This document shows positions 17,356-26,081 of a DNA stretch of 64,000 nt, in pieces (within the stretch, counting starts at the first letter, position 1; each line of letters starts with the position of its first letter). This DNA is from a virus. The DNA lies in the IMG/VR virus record IMGVR_UViG_3300023237_000006, positions 1 through 64,000 of that record. One strand, written 5' to 3'. The notes beneath the pieces were generated by a model. That model made no database searches. It was not told the origin of the DNA and saw nothing but the letters and a program-made list of their open reading frames with translations. A program made the translations under genes and the position numbers.

Positions 17356-17739
17356 ATGAGCGAAGATTCAAAAGAAATTAAAGCAAATCAATTAGTTAGT
17401 TTTATTCAAAACGAGCGAAGCCTTATAGGTGAACTTGTTAAAGAGACAAAAGATGTATTATCTGTAAAAAATCCAGTAGCAGTACACTTAAATGCAGTAG
17501 AGGGGGGTCAAATACAAGTACAATTATTCCCTCTCTGGTTTTCTGAGTTGCTATCAGGCAATCAGAGGAAAACCGGAGTACAATGGGATTTTAAAACATC
17601 CCAAATTGTTCAATCTGATAAACCTATAGAGTTAGCTGATAATTTAGTAAATCAGTACAACCGAACATTTGGATATGTTCAATCACCACAGATAATTCCC
17701 CCAGAGACTAGTAAGGTAGTTAATCTTTTTGATGTATAA
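17356..17739 (+). CDS. Hypothetical protein between polymerase and uvsX
   Basis: 127 residues, not recognised. N-terminal helix rich in charge, a central beta-like segment 'GGQIQVQLFPLWFSELLSG', and a C-terminus ending 'VVNLFDV', which has the hydrophobic look of a clamp-binding tail but is unproven. It lies 6 nt before uvsX and shares its promoter, so a role in replication or recombination is suggested by position only. Confidence 0.65.
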   Translation: MSEDSKEIKANQLVSFIQNERSLIGELVKETKDVLSVKNPVAVHLNAVEGGQIQVQLFPLWFSELLSGNQRKTGVQWDFKTSQIVQSDKPIELADNLVNQYNRTFGYVQSPQIIPPETSKVVNLFDV

Positions 17740-17745
17740 TAATTT

Positions 17746-18897
17746 ATGGAAAAAGATATAAAAAGTGTATTGGATGAAATTGATAAGATTAATCCATTTG
17801 CGTCATACCTAGATGACTCTTCGCTGAGTTTTGTAGATGAGTGGATTGATACCGGCTCTTATGTATTAAATGCAATAATATCTGGAAGTACCTCTGGAGG
17901 CATACCTAAGGGACGAGTAACAATGCTCGCTGGTGAGAGTATGACTGGAAAGTCATTATTTGTTTGCAAGATATTAGCCTCTGCACAAAAGCAGGGACTT
18001 ATACCGGTAATATTTGATACTGAAAATGCGATAGATCCGGCAGGAGCCGCAAGATTAGGATTAGATATTAAGAATGTAAAATATGTACCTACAACAAGTA
18101 TTGAGCAGACTAGAAATTCAATTTACAATTTTCTTGAGAAGGTTAGAGAGAACGGGCTGGAAGGTAAATTTATTATTGCCATAGATTCCCTCGGTAATCT
18201 TCAATCTGAGTTAGAGCTTAAGAGAATGACTAATGATAATACCTCATCTGATATGGGGTCACGGGCAAGGGCTATTAAATCTCTAATGCAAACATGTACG
18301 AACTTAGGAAGTATAACTAATACAACAGTTTTAATTACTAATCATGTATATGATGATCCTTCAGCTATGTATCCGTCTATTGAAAAAAATATGTCGGGTG
18401 GAAAATCAGTTAAATATCTACCATCTGTTACAGTTCAGTTAACTAGAAAACCTATGAAGGATGATGGTGGTAAAATCTCTGATGCAAAGTTAGCTGTTAG
18501 TCAGAAAAAATACCCAGGTATTATAATCAGAGCTCTCACATTAAAGAATAGATTTATTAAACAATACCTGGAGGGAGAGATATATTTATCATTTTCTTCA
18601 GGCCTTGATAGATATTATGGTTTACTAGATATAGCTACCGGGTTAGGTGCGTTGATACAGACCGGCTCTACATACACCCTCGAGGGTGGTAAAAAGATTG
18701 GATACTATAAAGCATTCAGATCAAATACAGAGTTGTGGGAAAATACAATTATACCTATAATAGAACAACGTATGAAAGCTGAATGGAACTATGCTAATTT
18801 GGAAAATAATGATATACCTCCTGAGGTAGATCCAGATGAATTAGCTATTTTAGATAGTGCCGATGTAACCGATACAGAAGAGATAGCAAAAACATAA
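17746..18897 (+). CDS. uvsX: UvsX recombinase, RecA-like
   Basis: 383 residues (T4 about 391). RecA-fold motifs: Walker A 'AGESMTGKSLF' (about residues 62-72), 'VIFDTENAIDP', Walker B 'IIAIDSLGNL', and 'TVLITNHVYDD'. UvsX forms the strand-exchange filament on gp32-covered ssDNA with UvsY as mediator. The C-terminus is acidic, as in T4. It is the second gene of a short operon with the 127-residue protein. Confidence 0.93.
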   Translation: MEKDIKSVLDEIDKINPFASYLDDSSLSFVDEWIDTGSYVLNAIISGSTSGGIPKGRVTMLAGESMTGKSLFVCKILASAQKQGLIPVIFDTENAIDPAGAARLGLDIKNVKYVPTTSIEQTRNSIYNFLEKVRENGLEGKFIIAIDSLGNLQSELELKRMTNDNTSSDMGSRARAIKSLMQTCTNLGSITNTTVLITNHVYDDPSAMYPSIEKNMSGGKSVKYLPSVTVQLTRKPMKDDGGKISDAKLAVSQKKYPGIIIRALTLKNRFIKQYLEGEIYLSFSSGLDRYYGLLDIATGLGALIQTGSTYTLEGGKKIGYYKAFRSNTELWENTIIPIIEQRMKAEWNYANLENNDIPPEVDPDELAILDSADVTDTEEIAKT

Positions 18898-18931
18898 AGT
18901 ATATTTTATAATAGTAATATTTTAAATAACC

Positions 18932-18939
18932 TATAAATA
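18932..18939 (+). promoter_or_regulatory. Late promoter box, exact TATAAATA
   Basis: TATAAATA ending 5 nt before the ATG at 18945. It would place lipoprotein, protease and queC under late control inside the replication region. Confidence 0.78.
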
Positions 18940-18944
18940 CTAAT

Positions 18945-19265
18945 ATGAGATATTTAATATTTTGTATTAGTATTTGTCTTTTCCAGAGTTGTGGTGTAAT
19001 TAATACCAATTCAACTCCAGAACCACCAGTACAAACTACAGTCGAGCCTAGCAATAATTTTTTAATTGCAAAATATATTACTGAGATGACGTATATTACA
19101 AAAGATAAAACAAAAATAAAACTATTTGCTGATGCATATAAAGACCATACATTATCAGCATACCCATCTTTATGGAAACTTGAGGCTTGGTCAAAAGAAA
19201 AAGATCGAGATATTTTAATTAAAGCGATGGACATATTAGTAAATCTTAAATTTAGAGGGCAATGA
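18945..19265 (+). CDS. Small predicted lipoprotein
   Basis: 106 residues. A hydrophobic stretch (residues 3-13) ends in F-Q-S-C16-G, a lipoprotein-type signal with Cys16 as the acylated residue; the -3 and -2 positions are not the canonical ones. A Pro/Thr/Ser linker follows ('STPEPPVQTTVEPS'), then a helical C-terminal domain of ~70 residues. The protein would sit in the outer or inner membrane facing the periplasm. It overlaps the protease gene by 4 nt and has its own late promoter, which suggests a joint late role such as lysis or superinfection exclusion (inference). Confidence 0.7.
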   Translation: MRYLIFCISICLFQSCGVINTNSTPEPPVQTTVEPSNNFLIAKYITEMTYITKDKTKIKLFADAYKDHTLSAYPSLWKLEAWSKEKDRDILIKAMDILVNLKFRGQ

Positions 19266-20026
19266 ATTTTAAAAGAAAATTAAGAAAAAAATACTCATTT
19301 GTAATGCCCTCATTACCTGATGAGAGAGATAGAATATATGTTGCAGGTAGTACTACCCCAATAGTTGAATCTTCTCTGAGGGAATATAGGGGCGGTATAT
19401 TAAATCAGGGAAGTTGGGGATCGTGTACCGGTCATGGCACAGCTGGAATGTTGCATTCTACCTATAAAAGAATTACAGGCATTAATATTGATTTTAACCC
19501 CTTCTGGATATGGTATTGGGCGCGTCGATCAAACGGTTGGGAGAAAAATAATACAGGAGCATACCCTAGGGATGTGTTTAAAAATCTTATAAGTAGGGGT
19601 GTTTGTGAAAACCCAACCTGGTCACCTACTAATTATTCTGAAGCGCCACCGAAATTGCCAGACAGTGATCTTATTAAATTTAAATCATATCATAGAATAC
19701 ATATTGATAAAGATAATTTCGATAATACAAAAAACGACTTTGCATATTGTATAGCTGTTGAGCAGCTACCTATTGGTATAACAATGGCAGTTCATGCATC
19801 ATTTGAGACTTATACATCAGAAACCGGAAGCTTATTAACCCCCAATATAAATGACCCGATTGTAGGTTATCATTGGGTGTATGTTGATGGGGTTGATGAG
19901 GAGGGTATTACGGTAGTCAATTCCTGGGGGGAAAATTGGGGAGATTCAGGAACGTTTCAGATGCCTTGGGATTATGTTAGAAAATATGTTGTCGAAGCCT
20001 GGAGTTTAGACCCATCGCTGCCATAA
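19262..20026 (+). CDS. Papain-like (C1A) cysteine protease
   Basis: 254 residues. Papain-fold active site in order: Gln49 and Cys55 in 'NQGSWGSCTGHG', His204 in 'YHWVYVDG', Asn220 in 'VVNSWGENWGD'. The catalytic residues are intact and the length is that of a mature peptidase with a short N-terminal arm and no inhibitory propeptide. No signal peptide is visible, so export would need another route. C1A proteases are infrequent in phages; possible targets are host surface proteins, peptidoglycan-linked peptides or virion proteins. It is coupled to the lipoprotein gene by ATGA overlap. Confidence 0.85.
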   Translation: MNFKRKLRKKYSFVMPSLPDERDRIYVAGSTTPIVESSLREYRGGILNQGSWGSCTGHGTAGMLHSTYKRITGINIDFNPFWIWYWARRSNGWEKNNTGAYPRDVFKNLISRGVCENPTWSPTNYSEAPPKLPDSDLIKFKSYHRIHIDKDNFDNTKNDFAYCIAVEQLPIGITMAVHASFETYTSETGSLLTPNINDPIVGYHWVYVDGVDEEGITVVNSWGENWGDSGTFQMPWDYVRKYVVEAWSLDPSLP

Positions 20027-20038
20027 TAATATAAAAAA

Positions 20039-20803
20039 ATGAGTAAAATAAAAAAATTAGTACTACCTATGTCTGGAGGGATGGATAGTACAGTATTGTT
20101 ACACAAGGCCTTATTAGAGTTCGATGAAATATATTGTATTACTTTTGATTACGGGCAGCGACATAGTAAAGAAATTACCTGCGCCGAAACGCAAATAGGG
20201 TATGCTAGAAAGAAACATAAGAGGGTATATCACCAGGTTTTAGATATAAGGTTCCTTAAAGAGCTTGCGCCTACTAGTTCGCTTACAAATGATAGTATAG
20301 ATACTCCTAATATAAGAGATATTCAAGGCGAAGCGCAGCCTAAAACGTATGTACCAAATAGAAATATGTTATTTCTTAGTATAGCTGCCGCTAGGGCTGA
20401 AGCTGTAGGAGCTACCACAATATGGCATGGCGCAGCTCAGGCTGATTCGTTAGCTGGCTACTGGGACGGGTCTGTTGAGTTCTTAGATAGTATAAATAAT
20501 ATATTAAATCTAAACAGAGCTTCGCCAGTCGTTGTAGAAGCCCCATTAATTGAGATGTCTAAGGCAGATATTGTAAGAGAAGGTATAAATCATAAAGTCA
20601 AATTCAGCGAGACATGGACCTGCTATGATGGGTCAAATTTACCTGATTATACTACCGCTAGCAGCTCTTTAAGATTGCAAGGGTTTATAGATGCTGGATT
20701 CGCTGACCCTTTAATATATAAGGATCAGCGAAAGTTAACAGACAAATATAACGAATTAGGTGTAGGCTTAATAGACTACGAGACATATATTTTTAAGTTG
20801 TAG
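20039..20803 (+). CDS. queC: QueC-like 7-cyano-7-deazaguanine synthase, zinc site altered
   Basis: 254 residues. The ATP-pyrophosphatase P-loop S12-G-G-M-D-S17 and the family motifs 'FDYGQRHSKE', 'TYVPNRNMLFLS' and 'IWHGAAQAD' are present. QueC turns 7-carboxy-7-deazaguanine into preQ0 with ATP and ammonia, and phages use preQ0-derived bases to modify DNA. The C-terminal zinc site (C-x7-CxxCxxC) is reduced to Cys195 alone: the other three positions are D203, T206 and S209. The reading frame around it is otherwise well aligned ('SETWTCYDG ... LQGFIDAGFADPL'). Activity may therefore differ from canonical QueC. Third gene of the late lipoprotein/protease operon. Confidence 0.85.
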   Translation: MSKIKKLVLPMSGGMDSTVLLHKALLEFDEIYCITFDYGQRHSKEITCAETQIGYARKKHKRVYHQVLDIRFLKELAPTSSLTNDSIDTPNIRDIQGEAQPKTYVPNRNMLFLSIAAARAEAVGATTIWHGAAQADSLAGYWDGSVEFLDSINNILNLNRASPVVVEAPLIEMSKADIVREGINHKVKFSETWTCYDGSNLPDYTTASSSLRLQGFIDAGFADPLIYKDQRKLTDKYNELGVGLIDYETYIFKL

Positions 20804-21452
20804 TTGGCTGTCTACCTGATGTAGGCATCCCACCTGACGCTGGAGGTGCATTATAAGCTGCTTTAGCAGCATCGCCTACACCACCGAAATATCCTTTATT
20901 TTGGGATGTTTCCATATTAGCTTTTGTTTGACTTTGTACATCTACTAAGCGATTAATAATATCACCTAAGCGTTGACTCATAACATCACCGCCGCTGCCT
21001 AAAGAGCCACCACTAAAAACATCGGGGTATTTCTCAATCGCGGAATTTATTAAATTAGCAAGCTCTTGCGCAGCAGCATTTGCTTTTATAATTACCTGTT
21101 GAGCACTCTGATCATCAGATCCAGACTGGTATATATTTTTTGCATTATCTCCGATCTGACCAGCTACTGCACTACCAACTGCGCCTGCAGTCCTAGCAGC
21201 TTGACCTGCAGCACCAGCAATGTTTGCACCAGCCTTTGAAGCGCCAGCTACTGCCCGCTGCCCCATAGACTTCAAGCCACCTAGTATCCCCTCTGAAACT
21301 AACTCTCTATGAATTTCTAATATTGCATTTGCCTCTTCAATTGTATTAATATTTTGAGAGTTCCTTATAAACGTATCAGCAGCAGATTCCAGCATCACCT
21401 GCTTTAGATTGAGAGACTTATAGCTTTCGTATATTAATTCTTTATCATTCAT
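20793..21452 (-). CDS. Late Ala/Gly-rich hypothetical protein
   Basis: 219 residues from the ATG at 21452. The start is chosen because a late box ACTAAATA ends 5 nt before it; the longer frame to 21488 overlaps the preceding gene. N-terminal helices are followed by an Ala/Gly-rich segment (about residues 80-110, 'AGANIAGAAGQAARTAGAVG') and a Gly/Ser/Pro/Thr-rich C-terminus. I-Y-E/S at residues 7-10 fits the prohead-protease pattern. A small-residue helix of this type could insert in membranes, as in ejected phage proteins. Converges on queC, overlapping its end by 11 nt. Confidence 0.65.
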   Translation of the reverse strand: MNDKELIYESYKSLNLKQVMLESAADTFIRNSQNINTIEEANAILEIHRELVSEGILGGLKSMGQRAVAGASKAGANIAGAAGQAARTAGAVGSAVAGQIGDNAKNIYQSGSDDQSAQQVIIKANAAAQELANLINSAIEKYPDVFSGGSLGSGGDVMSQRLGDIINRLVDVQSQTKANMETSQNKGYFGGVGDAAKAAYNAPPASGGMPTSGRQPTTT

Positions 21453-21457
21453 TATAT

Positions 21458-21465
21458 TATTTAGT
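21458..21465 (-). promoter_or_regulatory. Late promoter box, ACTAAATA
   Basis: Minus-strand ACTAAATA ending exactly 5 nt before the ATG at 21452; it lies just before the stop of the upstream gene (21473). Confidence 0.6.
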
Positions 21466-21472
21466 GTAAAAA

Positions 21473-23239
21473 TTACCTTTGACCCCACCTATTGTCATGT
21501 TTCATGTTATTTCTCATGCGATCTGAACGCTGTTTTAACATCCATCTATTTGCTTCTTGTGGAGACATTCTCGACTCTACAACAGTATCAATATCAGCTG
21601 ATTCTTCCTTATGCTTGTGGTCGCATTCACAATCTGGGTTAGGATCATCAATATCACATCCGCATTTAGTGCACAAATTTTTATTATGACTCTCACCATG
21701 TAGCATCTGCATGTCCTCATCCCCGCGACTATGGACTTCAGTAGAATGTTTCATTCCTGTATAATCTCTAATAGCATTTTTTATAGCTGTTTCTTTATCA
21801 GGATTTATATCCTGACTCACTGTATTAGCATCGCGATTATTAACTACTGCAACCCACTCAGTACCAGTAAATCTTTTATATACATTTATGAATACATTAT
21901 CATTACTAATTACAGCCTCCCAAGCTTCATCGCCCTCCGTGGAGGTATCCGTTGTTTCTTCTTGATCTTCATCCCTATAATCTATATGATTATTCCCCGG
22001 CATACCTGTACCATTACAGGATCTGCAATTATCAAATTCCATTTCTCCGTGATGTTTATAATTTTTATAGCCTTTACCTTCGCAATCTACACATGTGGCA
22101 TTAGATGTATCCTCCTCATCCTCCCAGTTATTCTCACCGTCTGGATCCATTGGATCATAATCATACTCACTATCTGGATCTTCTGATTCATCTGAATCGC
22201 CTTGATCTAAATCATCCCTATTTGTATTTTCCGAATCAGCTTCATTATCTCTAGTATCTTCTATATCTGCAAATTGCGCATCTCCAGAAGTCTCAGGATC
22301 AAACTCCATATCGTCTATATTACTAACCGGTATATCTTCAATTTCATCTTCCCCATCGCTTTCATCACTGGTAGGTTTATTATTCTTCTGGAGTTCATCA
22401 CCAAGTGACGATATAGCATTATCAATCTCTTTATCTGGTGGTAGTACTTCGACCATCGCTACACCAGATGAGCTAAATTGACCGAACAGCTCGTCTAAAT
22501 CTTCCTGCTCCATCGACGAAAATTGAACCTCAGCTGGATCCCCGATTGGTAGAAAGAAGTCAATAACAGCATTACCATTTCCCATTCTATCAATGCCTAT
22601 ATTGTCCTCTTCAACACCTATATTTTTAATAACCTCTATTAGTTTATCTTGCTTATCTAAATCTTTAACCTGTATAGATATTAGAGTCCTATCCCTAGAT
22701 GCTTCCATCGAGTCTAATACTGCATCTTCAATCGAATCAGCCACACTTGTATCTACTCCACTGACCTTAATTTGTTTCATCAGCGCTTTTTGCTGCTTAG
22801 CTAAGTCCCTTGCGGCAGCTTGAGCTTGGTATTGATCTTTTCTACCTGTACTATCCTTACCACCCCTACCGCGATTAACAGCAGACCTATTAATAAATTT
22901 TGTAAATTCTCCTTGATATTTATCAGATATTTGATCTCTCTTCGATATAATATCTTCTGAATGGTCATTTAATGCCTGCATTAGTAGCTCTCCACGAGCT
23001 TTAGAGTTATGCGTTCTCTCTATAGTAGTTGCAAGATCATCATCAAAAGATCCAACAACATTTAAGAGATGTGTGATAAATAGCATAGCGTCTCTAGTAG
23101 GTACAGACATTCCAGCTGTTCTTACATCCTTCTTTACTGATTGTAATTCCGGCACTTTCCCACCTATAGTATAATCTCTACCAACTCTACCCTTTTGCTC
23201 CACATATAGATTAAAAATATCATCTTGCCAGTTTATCAT
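21473..23239 (-). CDS. Large acidic late protein with DnaJ-type zinc motifs
   Basis: 588 residues, unrecognised overall. Residues ~1-190 are helical and mixed-charge. Residues ~290-380 are extremely rich in Asp/Glu/Ser. 'CVDCEGKGY' and 'CRSCNGTGM' (about residues 387-417) form a pair of CxxCxGxG units like the zinc domain of DnaJ, and 'CTKCGCDIDDPNPDCECDH' further on is a second Cys cluster. A late box ends 5 nt before its ATG. It may be a scaffold, internal head protein or assembly chaperone; all inference. A Gln/Arg-rich tail ends the protein. Confidence 0.6.
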   Translation of the reverse strand: MINWQDDIFNLYVEQKGRVGRDYTIGGKVPELQSVKKDVRTAGMSVPTRDAMLFITHLLNVVGSFDDDLATTIERTHNSKARGELLMQALNDHSEDIISKRDQISDKYQGEFTKFINRSAVNRGRGGKDSTGRKDQYQAQAAARDLAKQQKALMKQIKVSGVDTSVADSIEDAVLDSMEASRDRTLISIQVKDLDKQDKLIEVIKNIGVEEDNIGIDRMGNGNAVIDFFLPIGDPAEVQFSSMEQEDLDELFGQFSSSGVAMVEVLPPDKEIDNAISSLGDELQKNNKPTSDESDGEDEIEDIPVSNIDDMEFDPETSGDAQFADIEDTRDNEADSENTNRDDLDQGDSDESEDPDSEYDYDPMDPDGENNWEDEEDTSNATCVDCEGKGYKNYKHHGEMEFDNCRSCNGTGMPGNNHIDYRDEDQEETTDTSTEGDEAWEAVISNDNVFINVYKRFTGTEWVAVVNNRDANTVSQDINPDKETAIKNAIRDYTGMKHSTEVHSRGDEDMQMLHGESHNKNLCTKCGCDIDDPNPDCECDHKHKEESADIDTVVESRMSPQEANRWMLKQRSDRMRNNMKHDNRWGQR

Positions 23240-23244
23240 ATAGA

Positions 23245-23252
23245 TATTTATT
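23245..23252 (-). promoter_or_regulatory. Late promoter box, AATAAATA
   Basis: Minus-strand AATAAATA ending 5 nt before the ATG at 23239. Confidence 0.62.
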
Positions 23253-23303
23253 ACTCTGAGTGGATTTTTTAATACTATTGTATATAATTATGTTAATAAT
23301 AGT

Positions 23304-23311
23304 TATAAATA
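23304..23311 (+). promoter_or_regulatory. Late promoter box, exact TATAAATA
   Basis: TATAAATA ending 5 nt before the ATG at 23317, which supports that start and predicts late, leaderless expression of the amidotransferase. Confidence 0.78.
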
Positions 23312-23316
23312 AAGAT

Positions 23317-23985
23317 ATGTGCGCAATATACGGCTCTTTTAATAAATCAATGTTTGAAATATTGCACGAATGCAATTACTCTAGAGGGCCCTGGGCGGGT
23401 AGCTATCTAGGCGCAATATTAAACAATAAGCATATTTATAATATTGAAAAATGGCAGGGCGTTGGTAAGATTGATAAAATCCTCACGAACGTAGATTATG
23501 GAGTATATTTAGGTCACCTGCAAGCACCTACCGGAATTAATAGGACATGGGATGAGCAATCCACTCACCCCTTTACTGTTGGAGATTGGGTAGTGGCTCA
23601 TAACGGAGTAATAACTAACCATAAAAGTATAATAGAGGAATATAATAGCAGTAATACTGTAACAGTTGATTCTAAATTAATACCATTAATGGCTCAGAAG
23701 ATAGCTGCAAGAGACCATAGCATAACTGAAGTTAAATCGTTAGAACTTGCTCTATCTAAGTTAGAAGGTACATTTGCAATCTGGGCATTTAATAAAAAAT
23801 CAGGTGTAATTTATATTAGTCGACAAGGGTCAACATTATATACTGATAAATCTGGGAATTTTTCTTCAACAGACAGTAGAGGCAGCTGGGATGAACTCCC
23901 AGAAGGCAAGATATTTAAATTAAGTAACAAGGGACCAATATTAGTGGGGCAGTTTAAGCAAAATAGCCCCTACCTATTAATATAA
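23317..23985 (+). CDS. Stand-alone class II glutamine amidotransferase
   Basis: 222 residues from 'MCAIYGSF', with Cys2 as the Ntn nucleophile once Met1 is removed; this and the late box fix the start at 23317 rather than 23260. Family elements include 'GHLQAPTGI', 'AHNGVITNH' (oxyanion-hole Asn-Gly) and 'LEGTFAIWAF'. Such domains release ammonia from glutamine and normally are fused to a synthase (GlmS, AsnB, PurF), but no synthase domain follows. The natural partner nearby is the QueC-like ATP-pyrophosphatase at 20039, resembling the fused Gat-QueC used for archaeosine-type bases. The partnership is inference. Confidence 0.8.
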   Translation: MCAIYGSFNKSMFEILHECNYSRGPWAGSYLGAILNNKHIYNIEKWQGVGKIDKILTNVDYGVYLGHLQAPTGINRTWDEQSTHPFTVGDWVVAHNGVITNHKSIIEEYNSSNTVTVDSKLIPLMAQKIAARDHSITEVKSLELALSKLEGTFAIWAFNKKSGVIYISRQGSTLYTDKSGNFSSTDSRGSWDELPEGKIFKLSNKGPILVGQFKQNSPYLLI

Positions 23986-23989
23986 ATTT

Positions 23990-24679
23990 ATGAAGATACC
24001 AAAAGTAGTGTTTATTATCTGTACCAAAAATAATAAGAGTAACCCGACATTAATTGAAAGGAGTATTGAAGACCTGAATATAGAAAATTATGAAATTTAT
24101 AAAATACCACATAATACATCAGGTTTATCAACTCAGTATAATAAATTTATTGATACATCTCTAGATAAATATGAAGATGATACTGCATTTATATTTGTAC
24201 ATGATGATGTTTATCTTAACTGTAAGGATATACACTATAAGTTAGGCCTTTATTTTGCTAAATTTGATATAGTAGGTGTTGCTGGATCAGCTACTGCAGA
24301 GATTAAAGAGCCTGGACTATGGCATTTAATGGCTCCGAGAGAAAGCTTGTTAGGGTGTGTTGCTCATAGTTCAAACCCCAACCCTTATGAACATGAGCCT
24401 TATAATATGACTACTTTCGGAAATTTAAACCAAAGAGCAACACTAATAGATGGTGTATTTATTGCTGCTACTAAATCATCATTAAAACGAGTTAGATTTG
24501 ATGAATCCAATCCAGCTAAATTTCATTTTTACGATTTAGCATTTTGTTTGGATTGCAATAAAGCAGGTTTAAAGATAGGGGTATGTGATATACCAATAAT
24601 ACATAAATCTGCAGGCTTATCTAAAATTACTACTGAGTTTGAAAACGGTAAAAAATGGTTTTTGACTAAGTGGGGTTAA
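23990..24679 (+). CDS. GT-A family glycosyltransferase
   Basis: 229 residues. 'VVFIICTKNN' begins the Rossmann-like fold, 'AFIFVHDDVYL' (around residue 68) holds the D-D-V metal/sugar-nucleotide motif, and 'FDIVGVAGSATAEI' and 'FHFYDLAFCLDCNKAGLKIG' resemble the glycosyltransferase-2-like family that ends with a conserved D. Acceptor unknown. It begins 4 nt after the amidotransferase and is likely co-transcribed, so it may act on the same modified product or on a virion glycan. Confidence 0.75.
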   Translation: MKIPKVVFIICTKNNKSNPTLIERSIEDLNIENYEIYKIPHNTSGLSTQYNKFIDTSLDKYEDDTAFIFVHDDVYLNCKDIHYKLGLYFAKFDIVGVAGSATAEIKEPGLWHLMAPRESLLGCVAHSSNPNPYEHEPYNMTTFGNLNQRATLIDGVFIAATKSSLKRVRFDESNPAKFHFYDLAFCLDCNKAGLKIGVCDIPIIHKSAGLSKITTEFENGKKWFLTKWG

Positions 24680-24683
24680 AAAA

Positions 24684-24712
24684 TTGATTTATACAATAGT
24701 ATATCATATAAT
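24684..24712 (+). promoter_or_regulatory. Promoter TTGATT-17-TATAAT before gene 41
   Basis: -35 TTGATT (24684-24689), 17-nt spacer, -10 TATAAT (24707-24712). The gp41 ATG at 24719 is 6 nt downstream, so transcription should start on the start codon. Confidence 0.7.
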
Positions 24713-24718
24713 ATACAT

Positions 24719-26050
24719 ATGAAGATTGATCATAATTTTATGGAGAGAGTTATTCTCTTCAGAGCTCTAACTAACGAGGGTTATTTGGCTGCAGTCATAG
24801 ACTTTATAACTCCAGATATTTTTGAAGATCGGCATATTAGTGACATTATAGGGGTTATATCTGATTTTCATGATAGGAATAATACTTGCCCTAGTCTAAC
24901 CGAAGTAAAAACTCTACTTACTACCGAAGAGCTTATTAAATCCTTTAAATCTGCTATAGAGCAAGTTAAGGATGTAGATGTAAAATTCAATAATGAAGAG
25001 CTCATAAGAAATACAGAACAATTTATTAAAGAACGTAGAGTTTATAATACCCTACTTGAAACTGCAAAAACTATAAGTGATGGTGATGCAGATACATCAC
25101 TCATACTTACAAAATTTGAAGACGCGTGTAATATAAATCTTATTACTGATCACGGCATTGAAGTATTTGGTGATATTGATAAAATTGCAGAAGATCTTAC
25201 AAAGAAAGACCCAGTAATATCTTCTGGGTGGGATTGGATGGATGAGATGCTAGGGGGAGGTTTTCAAAAAGTGGGTCGTGCTATATATGTTTTTGCAGGT
25301 AGACCTAATGTAGGTAAGAGCATATTCTTAGGCAACATAGCTAATAATATATCTACTAAAAATAAAAACGTTTTAGTTGTTACGTTAGAAATGTCGGAAA
25401 TGGTATATGCAAAAAGAATGTGTTCTAATATTACAGCAATACCTATATCAGAACTACCAAGTTCGACGACCGCAATGCAAAGAGAGATAAATAAAATAAA
25501 TGAGAGTCATCCAGATCGTCGAATATTTATAAAAGAATTTCCCCCATCAACTGTAACAACAAAACAGTTATCTGCATTTGTTAAAAAAATGGAATCTACT
25601 GGCATCAACTTTGATGCTATTGTAGTTGACTATCTAAATTTACTCCACTCTACTAACGGCTCTAATTCATATGAGAGAGTTAAAGATATAATTGAACAGC
25701 TTCGAGCGATGAGTTATATTTACGAATGCCCTATTATTACAGCTACACAATTAAACCGAGGGGGGATGGATGAGGAAAAACCAGGTATGAATAGTTTATC
25801 TGAATCAGTAGGGGTTGCAGCCACTTCAGATTTTATAGCTAGCTTATGGCAGGATGAAGAAGATGTTGAATATGAAACTATACATGTCGGGGTAATGAAA
25901 AACCGATTTGGTAGAGCAATCGGATCGTCTCGATTTAAAATTGACTACACTACACTAACTCTTAGTGAGTTAGTCGACTCAGATTTGCTACCTATTGATG
26001 GCGAAGAAAATGATATATATAATAGCTTTAAAATGTTAGCAGATAGTTGA
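24719..26050 (+). CDS. 41: gp41 replicative DNA helicase, DnaB-like
   Basis: 443 residues (T4 475). N-terminal helical domain, then a RecA-like motor with Walker A 'AGRPNVGKSIF' (about residues 196-206), 'VVTLEMSEM', Walker B 'IVVDYLNLL', and 'ITATQLNRGG'. It is the hexameric 5'-3' helicase of the replisome, loaded by gp59 and paired with primase gp61 (33233-34255, opposite strand). Strong host-type promoter directly upstream. Confidence 0.92.
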   Translation: MKIDHNFMERVILFRALTNEGYLAAVIDFITPDIFEDRHISDIIGVISDFHDRNNTCPSLTEVKTLLTTEELIKSFKSAIEQVKDVDVKFNNEELIRNTEQFIKERRVYNTLLETAKTISDGDADTSLILTKFEDACNINLITDHGIEVFGDIDKIAEDLTKKDPVISSGWDWMDEMLGGGFQKVGRAIYVFAGRPNVGKSIFLGNIANNISTKNKNVLVVTLEMSEMVYAKRMCSNITAIPISELPSSTTAMQREINKINESHPDRRIFIKEFPPSTVTTKQLSAFVKKMESTGINFDAIVVDYLNLLHSTNGSNSYERVKDIIEQLRAMSYIYECPIITATQLNRGGMDEEKPGMNSLSESVGVAATSDFIASLWQDEEDVEYETIHVGVMKNRFGRAIGSSRFKIDYTTLTLSELVDSDLLPIDGEENDIYNSFKMLADS

Positions 26051-26066
26051 TTTTTTAGGATGTATA

Positions 26067-26074
26067 TATAAATA
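26067..26074 (+). promoter_or_regulatory. TATAAATA box before the DHH gene
   Basis: Exact TATAAATA, 7 nt before the ATG at 26082. A TTGATT at 26047-26052 stands 16 nt before TAAATA (26069-26074), so this may be a combined host-type and late promoter. Confidence 0.5.
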
Positions 26075-26081
26075 ATTTATA

